From: DASUPK01 sp963815665
Lineage (GTDB): Bacteria > Actinomycetota > Thermoleophilia > Solirubrobacterales > 70-9
Assembly: GCA_963815665.1 (NCBI GenBank)
Contig: CAWFHN010000023.1
Location: 62,001 to 126,000, forward strand
DNA length: 64,000 nucleotides
Reading direction: 5' to 3'
Part shown: one piece after another, positions 39,485 to 48,209 of the stretch
How positions within the stretch are numbered: position 1 is the stretch's first letter
Layout of the letters: every line of letters starts with the position of its first letter
Notes under the pieces: model-generated
Databases searched by the model: none
Seen by the model: only the letters and a program-made list of their open reading frames with translations
Told to the model about the DNA's origin: nothing
Program-made: the position numbers and the translations under genes

Positions 39485-40209
39485 GCTCGCAGGCCGCGCC
39501 ACTCGGAGCTACGAGCGAAGCACGGGGCGACCCGCGGGGGCGGCCGCCGTGGCCGCGATGGTGCGAAGCCGCACGCCAGTCGATCGCCCAGGACCCGCAG
39601 TGACGTCTCGTCCCCAGGCTGAAGGCGCAGCACGTCGACTCCGGCGAGCTGGGCGGGTATCGCCGCATCCCCGAGCTGGACCACCACGGCCCGCGCGCCG
39701 AGCGCGCCGCGCGCAAGTCCCGCGTCGAAGAGCCACGTCGCCACGGGCTCGGCGCTCTCCACGACCAGAACCGCCGCGTAGCCCGGGCCTGCGGGCTCGA
39801 CGGGTCGGCCGAGAATCCTGGAGCGAAGCTCGGCCCAGGGCGACATCTCCAGCTGGAGCCGTTCGAGCATGCGGCCAACCTCGGCTCGGACCGCATCGCC
39901 CTCCGCCAGGATCGCGACCACCGGCTTGACCGGCGCCGAGGCGACTTCGATCAGCCGTCGGGTGACGTTCTCGGAGCTCCGCTCGGCGTTGGACCATCCG
40001 CGCCCCATCGAGAGATCGGTGTCTGCGAGCTCCGGCCCCTCGAGGATGATCAGCTTGCAGTCCCTCGGCTCCCAGTCCTTGTCGCCGAGCACGATCCGCC
40101 GGCCTCGAATCCACGGGTCGATGATCGTGCTGCGCAGCTCCGCCTCGCCGAGGTTGAACGTCCGGGCGCGCTGCCTGAACCCGCTGCTGATTTCCACGTG
40201 AAACGCCAT
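39379..40209 (-). CDS. Two-domain protein with C-terminal TIR-like domain (candidate)
   Basis: 276 residues. Residues 1-90 form an N-terminal module (H-V-E-I-S-S-G, D-W-E-P-R, I-L-E-G-P-E-L, G-R-G-W-S-N-A-E-R). Residues about 95-215 follow the order of TIR-like nucleotide-binding domains of the CAP12/PF10137 type: V-A-I-L-A-E-G-D-A-V-R-A-E-V-G-R-M-L-E-R-L, Y-A-A-V-L-V-V, then L-F-D162-A-G-L-A-R-G-A-L-G where the family usually has N-V-x-F-E-x-G, and D-V-L-R-L at the end. Asp replaces the catalytic Glu, so NADase activity is doubtful. The last 60 residues run antisense to the usp gene and may be spurious. No CD-NTase or known immune partner is adjacent. Confidence 0.5.
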   Translation of the reverse strand: MAFHVEISSGFRQRARTFNLGEAELRSTIIDPWIRGRRIVLGDKDWEPRDCKLIILEGPELADTDLSMGRGWSNAERSSENVTRRLIEVASAPVKPVVAILAEGDAVRAEVGRMLERLQLEMSPWAELRSRILGRPVEPAGPGYAAVLVVESAEPVATWLFDAGLARGALGARAVVVQLGDAAIPAQLAGVDVLRLQPGDETSLRVLGDRLACGFAPSRPRRPPPRVAPCFARSSEWRGLRAQTFAATRFTRLGLENLTCVPRGTAITGVLAVSIA

Positions 40210-40247
40210 TGGCCCGATCCTACGGCCCGCTCAATACCCTTGCTGGA

Positions 40248-41159
40248 ATGCGAATCGACGAAATGCTCGCCTCAACGCGGCCGGTCTTCTCGGTCGAGTT
40301 CTTCCCGCCCAAGACCGACGAGGGCCGCCAGGTGCTGTTCGAGACCGTGGAGGTCCTCCGCAAGCTGGACCCGCACTTCTTCTCGGTCACCTATGGAGCG
40401 GGGGGCGCGACCCGCGAGGGCACCCTCGAGACCACCAGGGCGATCCGCGACGAATACGGGTCGGAGGCGATGGCTCACCTGAGCTGCGTGGGAGAGACGG
40501 CGGAGAGCCTGCGGGAGATCATCGACCGGATCGCCGACGCCGGGATCGAGAACATCCTGGCGCTGCGCGGTGACCCGCCCCGCGGCGAGAAGGACTTCGA
40601 GCCGCCTGCGGGCGGGCTGGGGAGCTCGGCGGAGCTCGCGGCGTTGATCCGCGAGACCCATCCCGGCATTGCGATCGGGGGGGCCTGCTTCCCCGAGGTC
40701 CACCCCGAGGCGCCGAGCCTGGAGGCCGACCTCGCCTATCTGAAGACCAAGGTCGAGGCCGGCGCGCGCTTCCTGATCACCCAGCTCTTCTTCGACAACC
40801 GCCTCTACTTCGACTTCCTGCCGGCGGCGCGCGCGGCGGGCATCGACGTGCCGATCATCCCCGGCGTGATGCCGATGACCGGCTTCAAGCAGATCGCGAA
40901 GATCTCCGAGCTCTGCCAAGCGACGATCCCGGCGCCCCTGGCCTCCGCCATGGAGGCGCTCGAGGGCGACGAGCGGGCCGAGTTCGAGCTCGGCGTGGCC
41001 TACGCGACCCAGCAATGCGCCGATCTGCTGCGTCGGGGGGCACCCGGCGTCCATCTCTACGCGCTCAACCGCTGGCCGGCGGCTCGCGCGATCCTCGGCG
41101 CGCTCCACGCCTCCAAGCCGTGGGAGGAGCGGGAGCCCGCGGCCGCCGGGGCAACGTGA
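40248..41159 (+). CDS. metF: 5,10-methylenetetrahydrofolate reductase
   Basis: Produces 5-methyl-THF for methionine synthesis. About 303 residues, FAD TIM barrel: S-V-E-F-F-P-P-K (catalytic Glu near 20), S-V-T-Y-G-A-G-G, H-L-S-C-V, L-R-G-D-P-P, Q-L-F-F-D-N and P-G-V-M-P. ATG 40248 is chosen over the longer frame because the family starts a few residues before this S-V-E-F-F-P-P-K block. No metE or metH gene lies in the window. Confidence 0.94.
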   Translation: MRIDEMLASTRPVFSVEFFPPKTDEGRQVLFETVEVLRKLDPHFFSVTYGAGGATREGTLETTRAIRDEYGSEAMAHLSCVGETAESLREIIDRIADAGIENILALRGDPPRGEKDFEPPAGGLGSSAELAALIRETHPGIAIGGACFPEVHPEAPSLEADLAYLKTKVEAGARFLITQLFFDNRLYFDFLPAARAAGIDVPIIPGVMPMTGFKQIAKISELCQATIPAPLASAMEALEGDERAEFELGVAYATQQCADLLRRGAPGVHLYALNRWPAARAILGALHASKPWEEREPAAAGAT

Positions 41160-41186
41160 GCGCCGCCTAGACTGCGTCCCGCCCAG

Positions 41187-42014
41187 ATGCCCGAGTTCGA
41201 CTACAACGGTCACCGGATCTCCTACGACGAATACGGCGAGGGCGATCGGCCGGTCGTCCTGATCCACGGGCTGCTGATGAACCGGCACATGTTCGACCGG
41301 CTCGGCCCGGAGATGTCCGCCCTCGGGAACCGGGTGATCGCCGTGGACCTGCTCGGCCACGGCCTATCGGATCGCCCGTCAGAGATGTCCAACTACTCGA
41401 TGACCTTCTTCGCGAGACAGGTCGAGGCGCTGCTGGACCACCTGGGCCTCGACCAGGCCGTGGTCGGGGGGACCTCGCTGGGGGCAAACGCGACCCTCGA
41501 GCTCGCCTATCTCTCGCCCGACCGGGTCAAGGCGATGATGGTCGAGATGCCGGTTCTGGACAACGCGCTGCTCGCCGCCGCGGTGATCTTCACCCCGATC
41601 ATGATCGGCCTGCGCCTCGGCGAGCCGCTGCTGAGGAGGCTCGCGTCGGCGGCTCGGAAGATCCCGCGGACGAATCCCCTGGTCGACGCCGGCCTCGACA
41701 TCGTGAGGCAGGACCCGGGGCCGTCCTCCGCCGTCCTGGAGGGGCTGTTCCTGGGTTCGTCCGCGCCCCATCATCAGTTCCGCGTCCAGATGACCCAGCC
41801 GACGCTGGTGATCGGCCACCGCGCCGACCCCCTTCACCCCTTCTCGGACTCGGGGATGCTGGCCGAGGAGCTCCCCAACTCCCGCCTGATAGAGGCGAGC
41901 TCGATCCTCGAGTGGCGGCTGTCTCCCGAGCGCCTCGACGCCGAGCTGGCGAGCTTTCTCGACGAGGTCTGGCAGAGCAAGCGCGCGGCGAAGAGCGCGC
42001 TAAGCGAAGCTTGA
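41187..42014 (+). CDS. Alpha/beta fold hydrolase
   Basis: 275 residues, cap-containing hydrolase: V-L-I-H-G-L-L-M-N near 29 (oxyanion), D-L-L-G-H-G-L-S-D, G-G-T-S-L-G-A-N near 101 (Ser nucleophile), and late V-I-G-H-R-A-D-P-L-H-P. The expected catalytic His near the C-terminus is not obvious (S-S-I-L-E-W-R-L instead of a G-H motif), so the enzyme could be altered or inactive. Lies between metF and the DUF3105 gene. Confidence 0.8.
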   Translation: MPEFDYNGHRISYDEYGEGDRPVVLIHGLLMNRHMFDRLGPEMSALGNRVIAVDLLGHGLSDRPSEMSNYSMTFFARQVEALLDHLGLDQAVVGGTSLGANATLELAYLSPDRVKAMMVEMPVLDNALLAAAVIFTPIMIGLRLGEPLLRRLASAARKIPRTNPLVDAGLDIVRQDPGPSSAVLEGLFLGSSAPHHQFRVQMTQPTLVIGHRADPLHPFSDSGMLAEELPNSRLIEASSILEWRLSPERLDAELASFLDEVWQSKRAAKSALSEA

Positions 42015-42043
42015 ACGACCTCCGCTAGCCTCCCCGCGCACCG

Positions 42044-42817
42044 ATGGCCAGCCGGAAGGAAGAGAAGGAGCGACTCCGCGCGCAACGGCTCGCCGCCGAG
42101 CGCTCGGCCCAGTCGGGCGGCCGCAGGCGGCTGATGGCCGGCTACGTGGTCGCCGGGGTGCTCGCGCTCGCCGTCCTGGCGGGGCTGGTGGCCGTGATCG
42201 CGAGCGGTGGTGGGGGCGGCGGCGGGACGAACGCCTGCGACAACGCCCATATCCAGAACTCCGGTGGGACCACCCGGGGCCTCCAACCCGATTGCCGCAC
42301 GGGAACCCCGCCCCCGCCGATCAAGCTCGCTGACCTGGCCATCTCCACCCAGAAGGCGGGCTGCCAGCTCAAGCTGAACCTCCACGACGAGGGCAACACC
42401 CATGTGCCCAACTCGACTCCGGTCCACTACGGGACGGTCCCGCCGACCTCCGGCAACCACAACCCCGTGCCGATCGACGACGGGGCCTACACGACGCCCA
42501 TCACCAGCGACACGAGCAAGCAGACCAACATCCGCAACGAAGTGCACGCGATGGAGCACGGCAGGATCGAGATCCACTACAAGCCGAGCCTGCCCGAGAA
42601 CGAGCAGCTGGCCATCAAGGGCGTCTTCGACGACGACCCCGACGGGATGCTGTTCTACCCCGACCCCGACATGCCCTACGACGTCGCCGTCACGGCCTGG
42701 ACGAACGAGGTGGTCTGCCCCAACTACGACCCCGTCATCCTCGACGTGATCCGGAACTTCCGCGACACCTACCGGGGCAATGGGCCGGAGCAGGGCATCC
42801 CGATCCACCTCGGATAA
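42044..42817 (+). CDS. DUF3105 membrane-anchored protein
   Basis: 257 residues. A charged N-terminus with R-K-E-E-K-E-R-L-R-A-Q-R-L, one helix at about 35-56 and an extracytoplasmic domain. The DUF3105 blocks are P-P-T-S-G-N-H near 143, V-H-A-M-E-H-G near 168 (conserved His and Glu, probably metal-binding) and Y-D-V-A-V-T-A-W near 205. Function of the family is unknown. It is widespread in Actinomycetota and Chloroflexota and supports the taxonomic placement. Confidence 0.88.
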   Translation: MASRKEEKERLRAQRLAAERSAQSGGRRRLMAGYVVAGVLALAVLAGLVAVIASGGGGGGGTNACDNAHIQNSGGTTRGLQPDCRTGTPPPPIKLADLAISTQKAGCQLKLNLHDEGNTHVPNSTPVHYGTVPPTSGNHNPVPIDDGAYTTPITSDTSKQTNIRNEVHAMEHGRIEIHYKPSLPENEQLAIKGVFDDDPDGMLFYPDPDMPYDVAVTAWTNEVVCPNYDPVILDVIRNFRDTYRGNGPEQGIPIHLG

Positions 42818-42829
42818 CGGCGTAAGCGT

Positions 42830-43747
42830 TCAGCGGTACGCCGGGAAGAAGCCCTCGGGCGCCGCGCCGGCCCGTGCCGCGAGCTCGTCGTAGGCAGCGG
42901 GGTCGCAGATCAGCTCGTGGGTCCGGAAGGGTGCCTCCCCGTTCGCGAATCCCCGCTTGAAGGAGTCCAGGGAGTCCCCGGGGGAGATCCCGCCTCCCAG
43001 GTTCACCGGTAGGCCGATCTCGGTGCCGAGCCCGATCATCGCCGCGAACAGGTTCTTCATCGGCGAGTCCCCGAGCGCGTCGTCGGTCGTGCCGCCGAGG
43101 TAGTAGTGGAGGTAGCCGTCGCTCGCCACCGCGATCGCCCCGGCGAGAGCTGCACGCTCGCGGGCAGCGACCATCAACCAGCTTCGCTCGCTCTGCAGCA
43201 GGCGCTCGAAGTACTCGCTGGGATAGAGGTAGCGCTGCGCTGCGCCCGTGCGCGCCATCGTCTCCGCATATGCGCGCTCGAAGGCGGCGCGAGCGTCATC
43301 ACCCGCTTCGGGGCCCGGGATGGCCCGCATTTCCCAGCCGCGGCGCTCGTTGCGCCTGATCTGCTCGCGCAGGCGCTTGCGGATCCCGGCATCGCCGTCG
43401 GCGACGTGGACGTGGTTCCGCACCGTGCCGCCCGTCAGAGGAGCCTCCTCGCCGATCCGGTCACGCACGAAGACGCTGACCAGGCCGGTCTCCGACCAGT
43501 CGATCTCGCTCGGCTCGAGAGGCGTCCGGGGTCGCCCCGAGGCTCCCGGGTACCCGTAGGGCGAGATCGCGTCGATCCGCTCGCCCCCGTCGATCGGGCG
43601 GACGATCACGGGAATTCGGAGCGCGCCGCCTCCGTCGATCTCGATGCTGTGGGTGACCCCCTCGGCCTCGAGGAAGGCCGGTGAGCGGAAGAATTCCTCC
43701 TCGCCCGAGGCTGCCTTGCCGCCGTCCTCGAGCAGCTGCGCCTTCAC
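42830..43747 (-). CDS. FemAB/GNAT-like acyltransferase
   Basis: 305 residues with the GNAT-fold pattern of the BioF2-like acetyltransferase (Acetyltransf_6) and FemAB group: I-R-R-N-E-R-R-G-W-E near 132, Y-L-Y-P-S-E-Y-F near 173, and A-G-A-I-A-V-A-S-D-G-Y-L-H-Y-Y-L-G-G-T near 205. Such enzymes add amino acids or acyl groups to cell-wall or surface polymers. It overlaps the GNAT gene (ATGA) and heads the polysaccharide locus on the minus strand. Confidence 0.72.
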   Translation of the reverse strand: MKAQLLEDGGKAASGEEEFFRSPAFLEAEGVTHSIEIDGGGALRIPVIVRPIDGGERIDAISPYGYPGASGRPRTPLEPSEIDWSETGLVSVFVRDRIGEEAPLTGGTVRNHVHVADGDAGIRKRLREQIRRNERRGWEMRAIPGPEAGDDARAAFERAYAETMARTGAAQRYLYPSEYFERLLQSERSWLMVAARERAALAGAIAVASDGYLHYYLGGTTDDALGDSPMKNLFAAMIGLGTEIGLPVNLGGGISPGDSLDSFKRGFANGEAPFRTHELICDPAAYDELAARAGAAPEGFFPAYR

Positions 43748-44292
43748 TCTTCGGGAGGCTCTGGCAGGTCCTCGCGAAAGCCGCCCCAGAGCTCGACGTC
43801 GATCAGCTCCTCGCCGTGCCGGACCTGCCTACGCAGCACGCCCTCCTGCTTCCAGCCGTTGTAGATAACGGCCTTCTTCGCCGCCTCGTTGGTCGCCGGG
43901 ATCCGGCCGTAGACCTTGTGGGCCCCGAACCCCTCGAACGCCTTCAGGTTGGTGAGCCGCTCGGCCTCGCGGCCGACGCCCCGGCCGCGAACCCGCTCGT
44001 CTCCCATGATCGCCCCGAGCTCCGGGGCGGTCTGGCGGCGCAGGCCGTAGAGCGCCGTGAATCCGACGGGCCCGTCGATCCCATCGACCTCGACGGCCCA
44101 CTTGCGGTCCTCGGCCTTCGGGTTGTTCGACTGGTCGATCGCGCGCTGGACCCAGCGCTTCGCGTCCTCCTCGGTGAACTCGCCCTCGCGGTGCTCAAGC
44201 AAGTTTGCCGTCGCGGCGGGCGAGTTGAACCAGCGGTGGACAGCACGCGCGTCGTCCGGGCGGAAATCCCTCAGGGAGATGCCGCGGGCCAT
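43744..44292 (-). CDS. GNAT-family N-acetyltransferase
   Basis: 182 residues, RimJ/RimL-like GNAT: R-D-F-R-P-D-D-A-R-A-V-H-R-W near the N-terminus, G-F-T-A-L-Y-G-L, then the acetyl-CoA loop R-G-R-G-V-G-R-E-A-E and N-E-A-A-K-K-A-V-I-Y-N-G-W. In the polysaccharide locus it may acetylate an amino sugar, but protein substrates are equally possible. Overlaps at both ends indicate one transcription unit with the sugar transferase. Confidence 0.82.
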   Translation of the reverse strand: MARGISLRDFRPDDARAVHRWFNSPAATANLLEHREGEFTEEDAKRWVQRAIDQSNNPKAEDRKWAVEVDGIDGPVGFTALYGLRRQTAPELGAIMGDERVRGRGVGREAERLTNLKAFEGFGAHKVYGRIPATNEAAKKAVIYNGWKQEGVLRRQVRHGEELIDVELWGGFREDLPEPPEE

Positions 44293-45011
44293 CAGCGCTC
44301 GCCCGCCTCCTCGCGCTCCGCTGCCTGCCTCAGGGGGGAGTCCGGGGAAGAGCCCGCGTACTGGTCCACCGCGACGTAGCCGGCGCCGCCGAGCAGCGCG
44401 CCGGGCGTACGGGCCAGGATCTTCAGGTCGAGCCGCAGGGAGCGGTGCTCGACGTACCAGACGTCGAGCTCGATTCGCTCCTCCCAGGGGATGCCCGCCC
44501 GCCCGTGGATCTGGGCCCAGCCCGTCACCCCGGGGCGAAGGTCGAGGCGGCGCCTCTGACGGGGCGTGTAGAGCTCGACCTGGGCCGGCAGCGTCGCCCT
44601 GGGCCCGACGATCCGCATCTCGCCGCGCAGGACGTTGAAGAGGTTGGGCAGCTCGTCGAGGGAGAAGCGGCGCAGCAGCCTGCCGATCCGCGTGACCCTT
44701 GGGTCCTCCGCCGTCACGGCCGTGCCAACCCCGACGGGATCGGCGCCCTGCCGCATCGTCCGCAGCTTGAAGAGGTCGAAGATCACACCGTCCCTGCCGA
44801 CGCGGCGCTGCCGGTATATGACCGGTCCCCGGGACTCGAGGCGGATCGCGATCGCGGCCGCGAGCAGGATCGGGGAGACGAGAACGAGGCCGGCCGCGGC
44901 GATCGCCAGGTCAGCGGCGCGCGGCAGTCCCTGCTTCGGCCGGGAGATCGGCCCCGGCATCTCCAGGCGCTGCTGGGCGGTGTCGGGCCGCGGCCCGTTC
45001 GTCTCCGTCAT
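44292..45011 (-). CDS. Sugar-1-phosphate transferase (initiating, WcaJ/WbaP C-terminal type)
   Basis: Starts surface polysaccharide by moving a sugar phosphate to undecaprenyl phosphate. 239 residues, the catalytic monotopic phosphoglycosyl transferase without the N-terminal four-helix part. One re-entrant helix near 30-52, then R-Q-R-R-V-G-R-D-G, F-D-L-F-K-L-R-T-M, S-L-D-E-L-P-N-L-F-N-V-L-R-G-E-M (Asp-Glu dyad) and V-G-P-R. ATG 45011 overlaps the upstream stop (ATGA). Confidence 0.92.
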   Translation of the reverse strand: MTETNGPRPDTAQQRLEMPGPISRPKQGLPRAADLAIAAAGLVLVSPILLAAAIAIRLESRGPVIYRQRRVGRDGVIFDLFKLRTMRQGADPVGVGTAVTAEDPRVTRIGRLLRRFSLDELPNLFNVLRGEMRIVGPRATLPAQVELYTPRQRRRLDLRPGVTGWAQIHGRAGIPWEERIELDVWYVEHRSLRLDLKILARTPGALLGGAGYVAVDQYAGSSPDSPLRQAAEREEAGER

Positions 45012-46138
45012 CGAGTGCCCTCCACCTTCTCCCAGCCGATCGGCACCGTGCCGGCGCGGAGCCGGTCCCAGAGTCCCACGGCGATCGAGGCGGTCACGGT
45101 GACGTAGTAGTAGGCGATCCGGAACGGAAGGGCGGGGACGAAGCGCCCGAGCAGGGCGCCGGCGAGCACCGCGAGCTGAACGATCATCGTGCCCGCGTAT
45201 ACCCAGCCGTCGCCGAGGAGCGCGACGTTGGCGGCGAACGCGACCAGATGGAGCCAGGGGGTGAGGTAGCGAAGCAGGCGGTGCGAGTAGATCTCCAGCG
45301 CGTAGCCCGGGCCATAGCCGCGCGGGTCGAGCATCCCCCACCGCAGCATCACGTCCCAGAGCCCCCACATCATCCGGCGCTTGCGCTTGAACTCCCCCTC
45401 GACCGTCGGAGCCATCTTCTCCTCGGCGATCGCGCCCGGCTCGTACACGGCACGCCAGCCTCGCTTGGTGAGCTCGAACGGAAAGCCGATGTCCTGGCCC
45501 CGGCTCGGGTCGAGCTCGATGTACGCCTCCCGCCGAACCGCGTAGATCGCGCCGTTCCCGGCGGTGATGCCCGCCAGGCGCGTCTCCATCGAGCGAACCG
45601 CCATCTCGTAGCGCCAGTAGAGACCTTCCTGGTTCCCTCCCTCGCCGCCCTCGAAGCGGACCTGGCCGCAGGCGTATCCGATGCGCCGATCGGCGAAGCG
45701 GGCGACCAGACGACGGAGCGCGTCCGGGCGCCAATAGCTGTTGGCGTCGGAGAACGCGAGGATCGTCCCGCGCGCCTGCCGGACACCCTGGTTGAGGGCG
45801 GCGACCTTGCCGGCACGCGGCAGCTCGAGCACGCGGTCGGCACCGCCCGCACGAGCCAGCTCGGCCGTGCGATCGGTGGAGCCGTCCGAAGCGACGACGA
45901 TCTCGAGCCGGTCGGCCGGATAGTCCAGCGCGCGCGCGTTCGCAAGCTTTTGCTCGATCACCTGCTCCTCGTCGTAGGCCGGGATGATCAGCGTGACCAG
46001 GGGCAGCTCCCCGCGCTCGTAGGGGGTACCCCTCGGCTCGCCGAAGATCGCGACCAGCGCCGCGAGCAGCAGCGGGTATCCCAGGTGGGCATAGAGGATC
46101 AGGCCGGCTGCGACCCAGAAGACGATTTCGAGCGCCAT
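45008..46138 (-). CDS. Membrane glycosyltransferase, family 2
   Basis: 376 residues. N-terminal helix, then a GT-A domain: L-I-I-P-A-Y-D-E-E, V-V-A-S-D-G-S-T-D-R-T, A-F-S-D-A-N-S (metal-binding DxN variant), R-G-Q-D-I-G and K-R-K-R-R-M-M-W-G-L-W near 265. Three to four membrane helices follow (about 300-370). This architecture resembles processive or membrane-linked GT2 enzymes. It works between the initiating transferase and the GT4 gene. Confidence 0.88.
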   Translation of the reverse strand: MALEIVFWVAAGLILYAHLGYPLLLAALVAIFGEPRGTPYERGELPLVTLIIPAYDEEQVIEQKLANARALDYPADRLEIVVASDGSTDRTAELARAGGADRVLELPRAGKVAALNQGVRQARGTILAFSDANSYWRPDALRRLVARFADRRIGYACGQVRFEGGEGGNQEGLYWRYEMAVRSMETRLAGITAGNGAIYAVRREAYIELDPSRGQDIGFPFELTKRGWRAVYEPGAIAEEKMAPTVEGEFKRKRRMMWGLWDVMLRWGMLDPRGYGPGYALEIYSHRLLRYLTPWLHLVAFAANVALLGDGWVYAGTMIVQLAVLAGALLGRFVPALPFRIAYYYVTVTASIAVGLWDRLRAGTVPIGWEKVEGTR

Positions 46139-47256
46139 TAGCGGGGATTATCGGTGAGCAGCTCGCGGTAGAGCTCCACCGTCTCCTGGCCGATTCGATC
46201 CCATGAGTAGGTCGTCGCGGCCTCGTGAGCGGCAGCGGCGCCCAGGGCCTCGCGGGCACCCGGATCCGCGAGCAGCTCGCGGAGGACGTCCCCAAGGGCA
46301 TCGGAGTCGCCGGGCGGAAACAGCCGCGCAGCCCCGCGCTCGGCGATCTCCGGGAACCCACCTACCGCGCTCAGCACCAGCGGGCGGCCGAAGGCAAGGG
46401 CGGTGTAGAGGACGCCGGACTGCTCGATGTTCCGATAGGGCAGCACGACGAGATCCGCCCGTCGCATGAAGGCGGGGATCTCGGCATCCGTGATGAAGCG
46501 GTCCACGAAGCGGACCGTGCCCGGGGCGCGGTCCGCAAGGTCGCGCAGGTCGTCCATCGGCATTCGGGGCATGCCCGCGATCCAGAGCTCGGCGCCCTCG
46601 ATGCCGCGAAAGGCCTCGAGCAGGACATCGGACCCCTTGTAGGGGCGGACCAGGCCGAAGGCGAGGATGACCGGCGCCTCGACCGCTCGCAGCTCGTCCG
46701 GGAGCGGCGCCTCCTCCGACTGCCGGGTCAGATAGTCGAAGGCTCCATGCGGAATGACGCGGAGCCTGCCCCGCGGAACGCCGAAGTCGGTCTCGAGGCG
46801 CCGCGCGCCGTGCTCGGAATGGACCACGACCGCGTCCATCTCGGCCAGCAGCCCGGTCAGCGTACGGGCGATCCGGCTGCCGGAGTCGGGCAGGCGCCAG
46901 TGCATCGTGTAGACCCGCGGGCGCTTCGGGGCGAGCAGGCGCCGATCCAGGGCCGGGATCGGCAGCCACTGGTAGTGGACGACGTCGGCCTGCTCGGCGA
47001 TACGCCGGTAGCGCCGCATGTCCGGGATGTGCTCGGCGGCGCGCAGCAGCCGGCGCCGCCTGGGTCCGATGCCGGCCCGCGAGGCGCGCCGGTAGAACAG
47101 CTCGCGCACCTCGTAGCCCTGCTCGGCGGGGACCGGGCCGTACGGGAAGCGGCTCGTGATCAGCTCCGGATCCGCCCCGGCACGGGCGAGGGCCCCCGCC
47201 AGGGCGTGGTCGTACGGTGGCGTGTAGGCGGCCGGATCGACGATCTGAACGCGCAT
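46138..47256 (-). CDS. Glycosyltransferase, family 4 (GT-B)
   Basis: 372 residues: N-terminal acceptor domain (Y-D-H-A-L-A-G-A-L-A-R-A-G near 17), V-V-H-S-E-H-G-A-R-R-L near 144, and the C-terminal donor site A-F-G-L-V-R-P-Y-K-G-S-D near 204 followed by L-P-Y-R-N-I-E-Q-S-G-V-L (E-x7-E type). The start overlaps nothing on its strand and is only 11 bases from a divergent GT2 gene. Confidence 0.9.
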   Translation of the reverse strand: MRVQIVDPAAYTPPYDHALAGALARAGADPELITSRFPYGPVPAEQGYEVRELFYRRASRAGIGPRRRRLLRAAEHIPDMRRYRRIAEQADVVHYQWLPIPALDRRLLAPKRPRVYTMHWRLPDSGSRIARTLTGLLAEMDAVVVHSEHGARRLETDFGVPRGRLRVIPHGAFDYLTRQSEEAPLPDELRAVEAPVILAFGLVRPYKGSDVLLEAFRGIEGAELWIAGMPRMPMDDLRDLADRAPGTVRFVDRFITDAEIPAFMRRADLVVLPYRNIEQSGVLYTALAFGRPLVLSAVGGFPEIAERGAARLFPPGDSDALGDVLRELLADPGAREALGAAAAHEAATTYSWDRIGQETVELYRELLTDNPR

Positions 47257-47267
47257 GGGCGAGCATT

Positions 47268-48209
47268 GTGGCCGTGCTGGTCTCCTACTGCGTGGTCAAC
47301 ACCAACGAGCGCAAGCTCCTGCTCGCGTGCCTGGCTGCGATCGAGCGGACGACGCCGTCCGATCTCGAGCACGAGATCCTGGTGCTGGACAACGCCTCCG
47401 AGGACGGCTCCGCCGACGCGGTCCGGTCCCTGGACCGTCAGGTCAGGCTGATCGCGCTCGAGCGGCGGGAGGGAAAGGCAGCGAACGACAGCCGGCTGCT
47501 CGAGGAGGCGGAGGGCGAGTTCTGCCTGCTGCTGAACGAGGACTCCGAGCTGCAGCCCGGCGCCGTGGGGGCGCTGCTCGCCGCGCTGAAGTCCGACGGG
47601 CGGGCCGCGGCGGCGGGGGCGCAGCTGCTCACGCCGGACGGCCGGGAGGTCCCCTGCGCCTGGCGACTGCCGAGCGTGGAGACGGCCCTGGCCGGTGCGG
47701 TCTTTATGCACCGGCGTACGACCGTGGAGAGCGGCGGTAGCGGGACGCGCCCCGTCGGCTGGGTGCAGTCCAGCGCAATGATGGTCCGGCGAGAGGCGGC
47801 CGAGAAGGTCGGCTGGCTCGACCCCGACTTCTTCGTCTATTCCGACGAGACCGACTTCTGCAAGCGCCTCGGGGACGCCGGCTGGAAGATCCTCTACGTC
47901 CCCTCGGCGCGGGCGGTCCATCACGATCAGATGGCCCAGGACGCCCAGGGCGCCGAACGGCGAACGGTCGAGTACCACCGCAACCGTGACCGCTATGCGC
48001 GCAAGCATCTCGGCCGCGTCAAGGCGGTCCTGATGCGGCCGCTGCTCGCCTGGCCGTACCTGCTGCGCGCCCTGGCGGCGCTCTTCCTGCCGGGACACTC
48101 GCCGAGGCGGTACTGGCTCCACGCGCGCCAGGCCCTCATGCCCGGGCGAGGCGAGGGGATCCGCGAAGCGGCCGCGGCGTACAACCGGCGACTAGGGTCG
48201 GGCGCGTGA
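47268..48209 (+). CDS. Glycosyltransferase, family 2 (rhamnosyltransferase-like)
   Basis: About 313 residues from GTG 47268 (weak start evidence). GT-A motifs: V-L-V-S-Y-C-V-V-N at the start, V-L-D-N-A-S-E-D-G-S, L-L-N-E-D-S-E-L and F-F-V-Y-S-D-E-T-D-F-C-K-R near 205, the typical WcaE/RfbN-like metal and acceptor motif. The end overlaps the next GT4 gene (GTGA). Likely adds a side or internal sugar. Confidence 0.88.
   Translation: MAVLVSYCVVNTNERKLLLACLAAIERTTPSDLEHEILVLDNASEDGSADAVRSLDRQVRLIALERREGKAANDSRLLEEAEGEFCLLLNEDSELQPGAVGALLAALKSDGRAAAAGAQLLTPDGREVPCAWRLPSVETALAGAVFMHRRTTVESGGSGTRPVGWVQSSAMMVRREAAEKVGWLDPDFFVYSDETDFCKRLGDAGWKILYVPSARAVHHDQMAQDAQGAERRTVEYHRNRDRYARKHLGRVKAVLMRPLLAWPYLLRALAALFLPGHSPRRYWLHARQALMPGRGEGIREAAAAYNRRLGSGA

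Noticed and set aside
44292..46361. A single 689-residue protein on the minus strand
   Set aside because: It overlaps the GT2 gene in another frame; only the last 239 residues match a sugar transferase.
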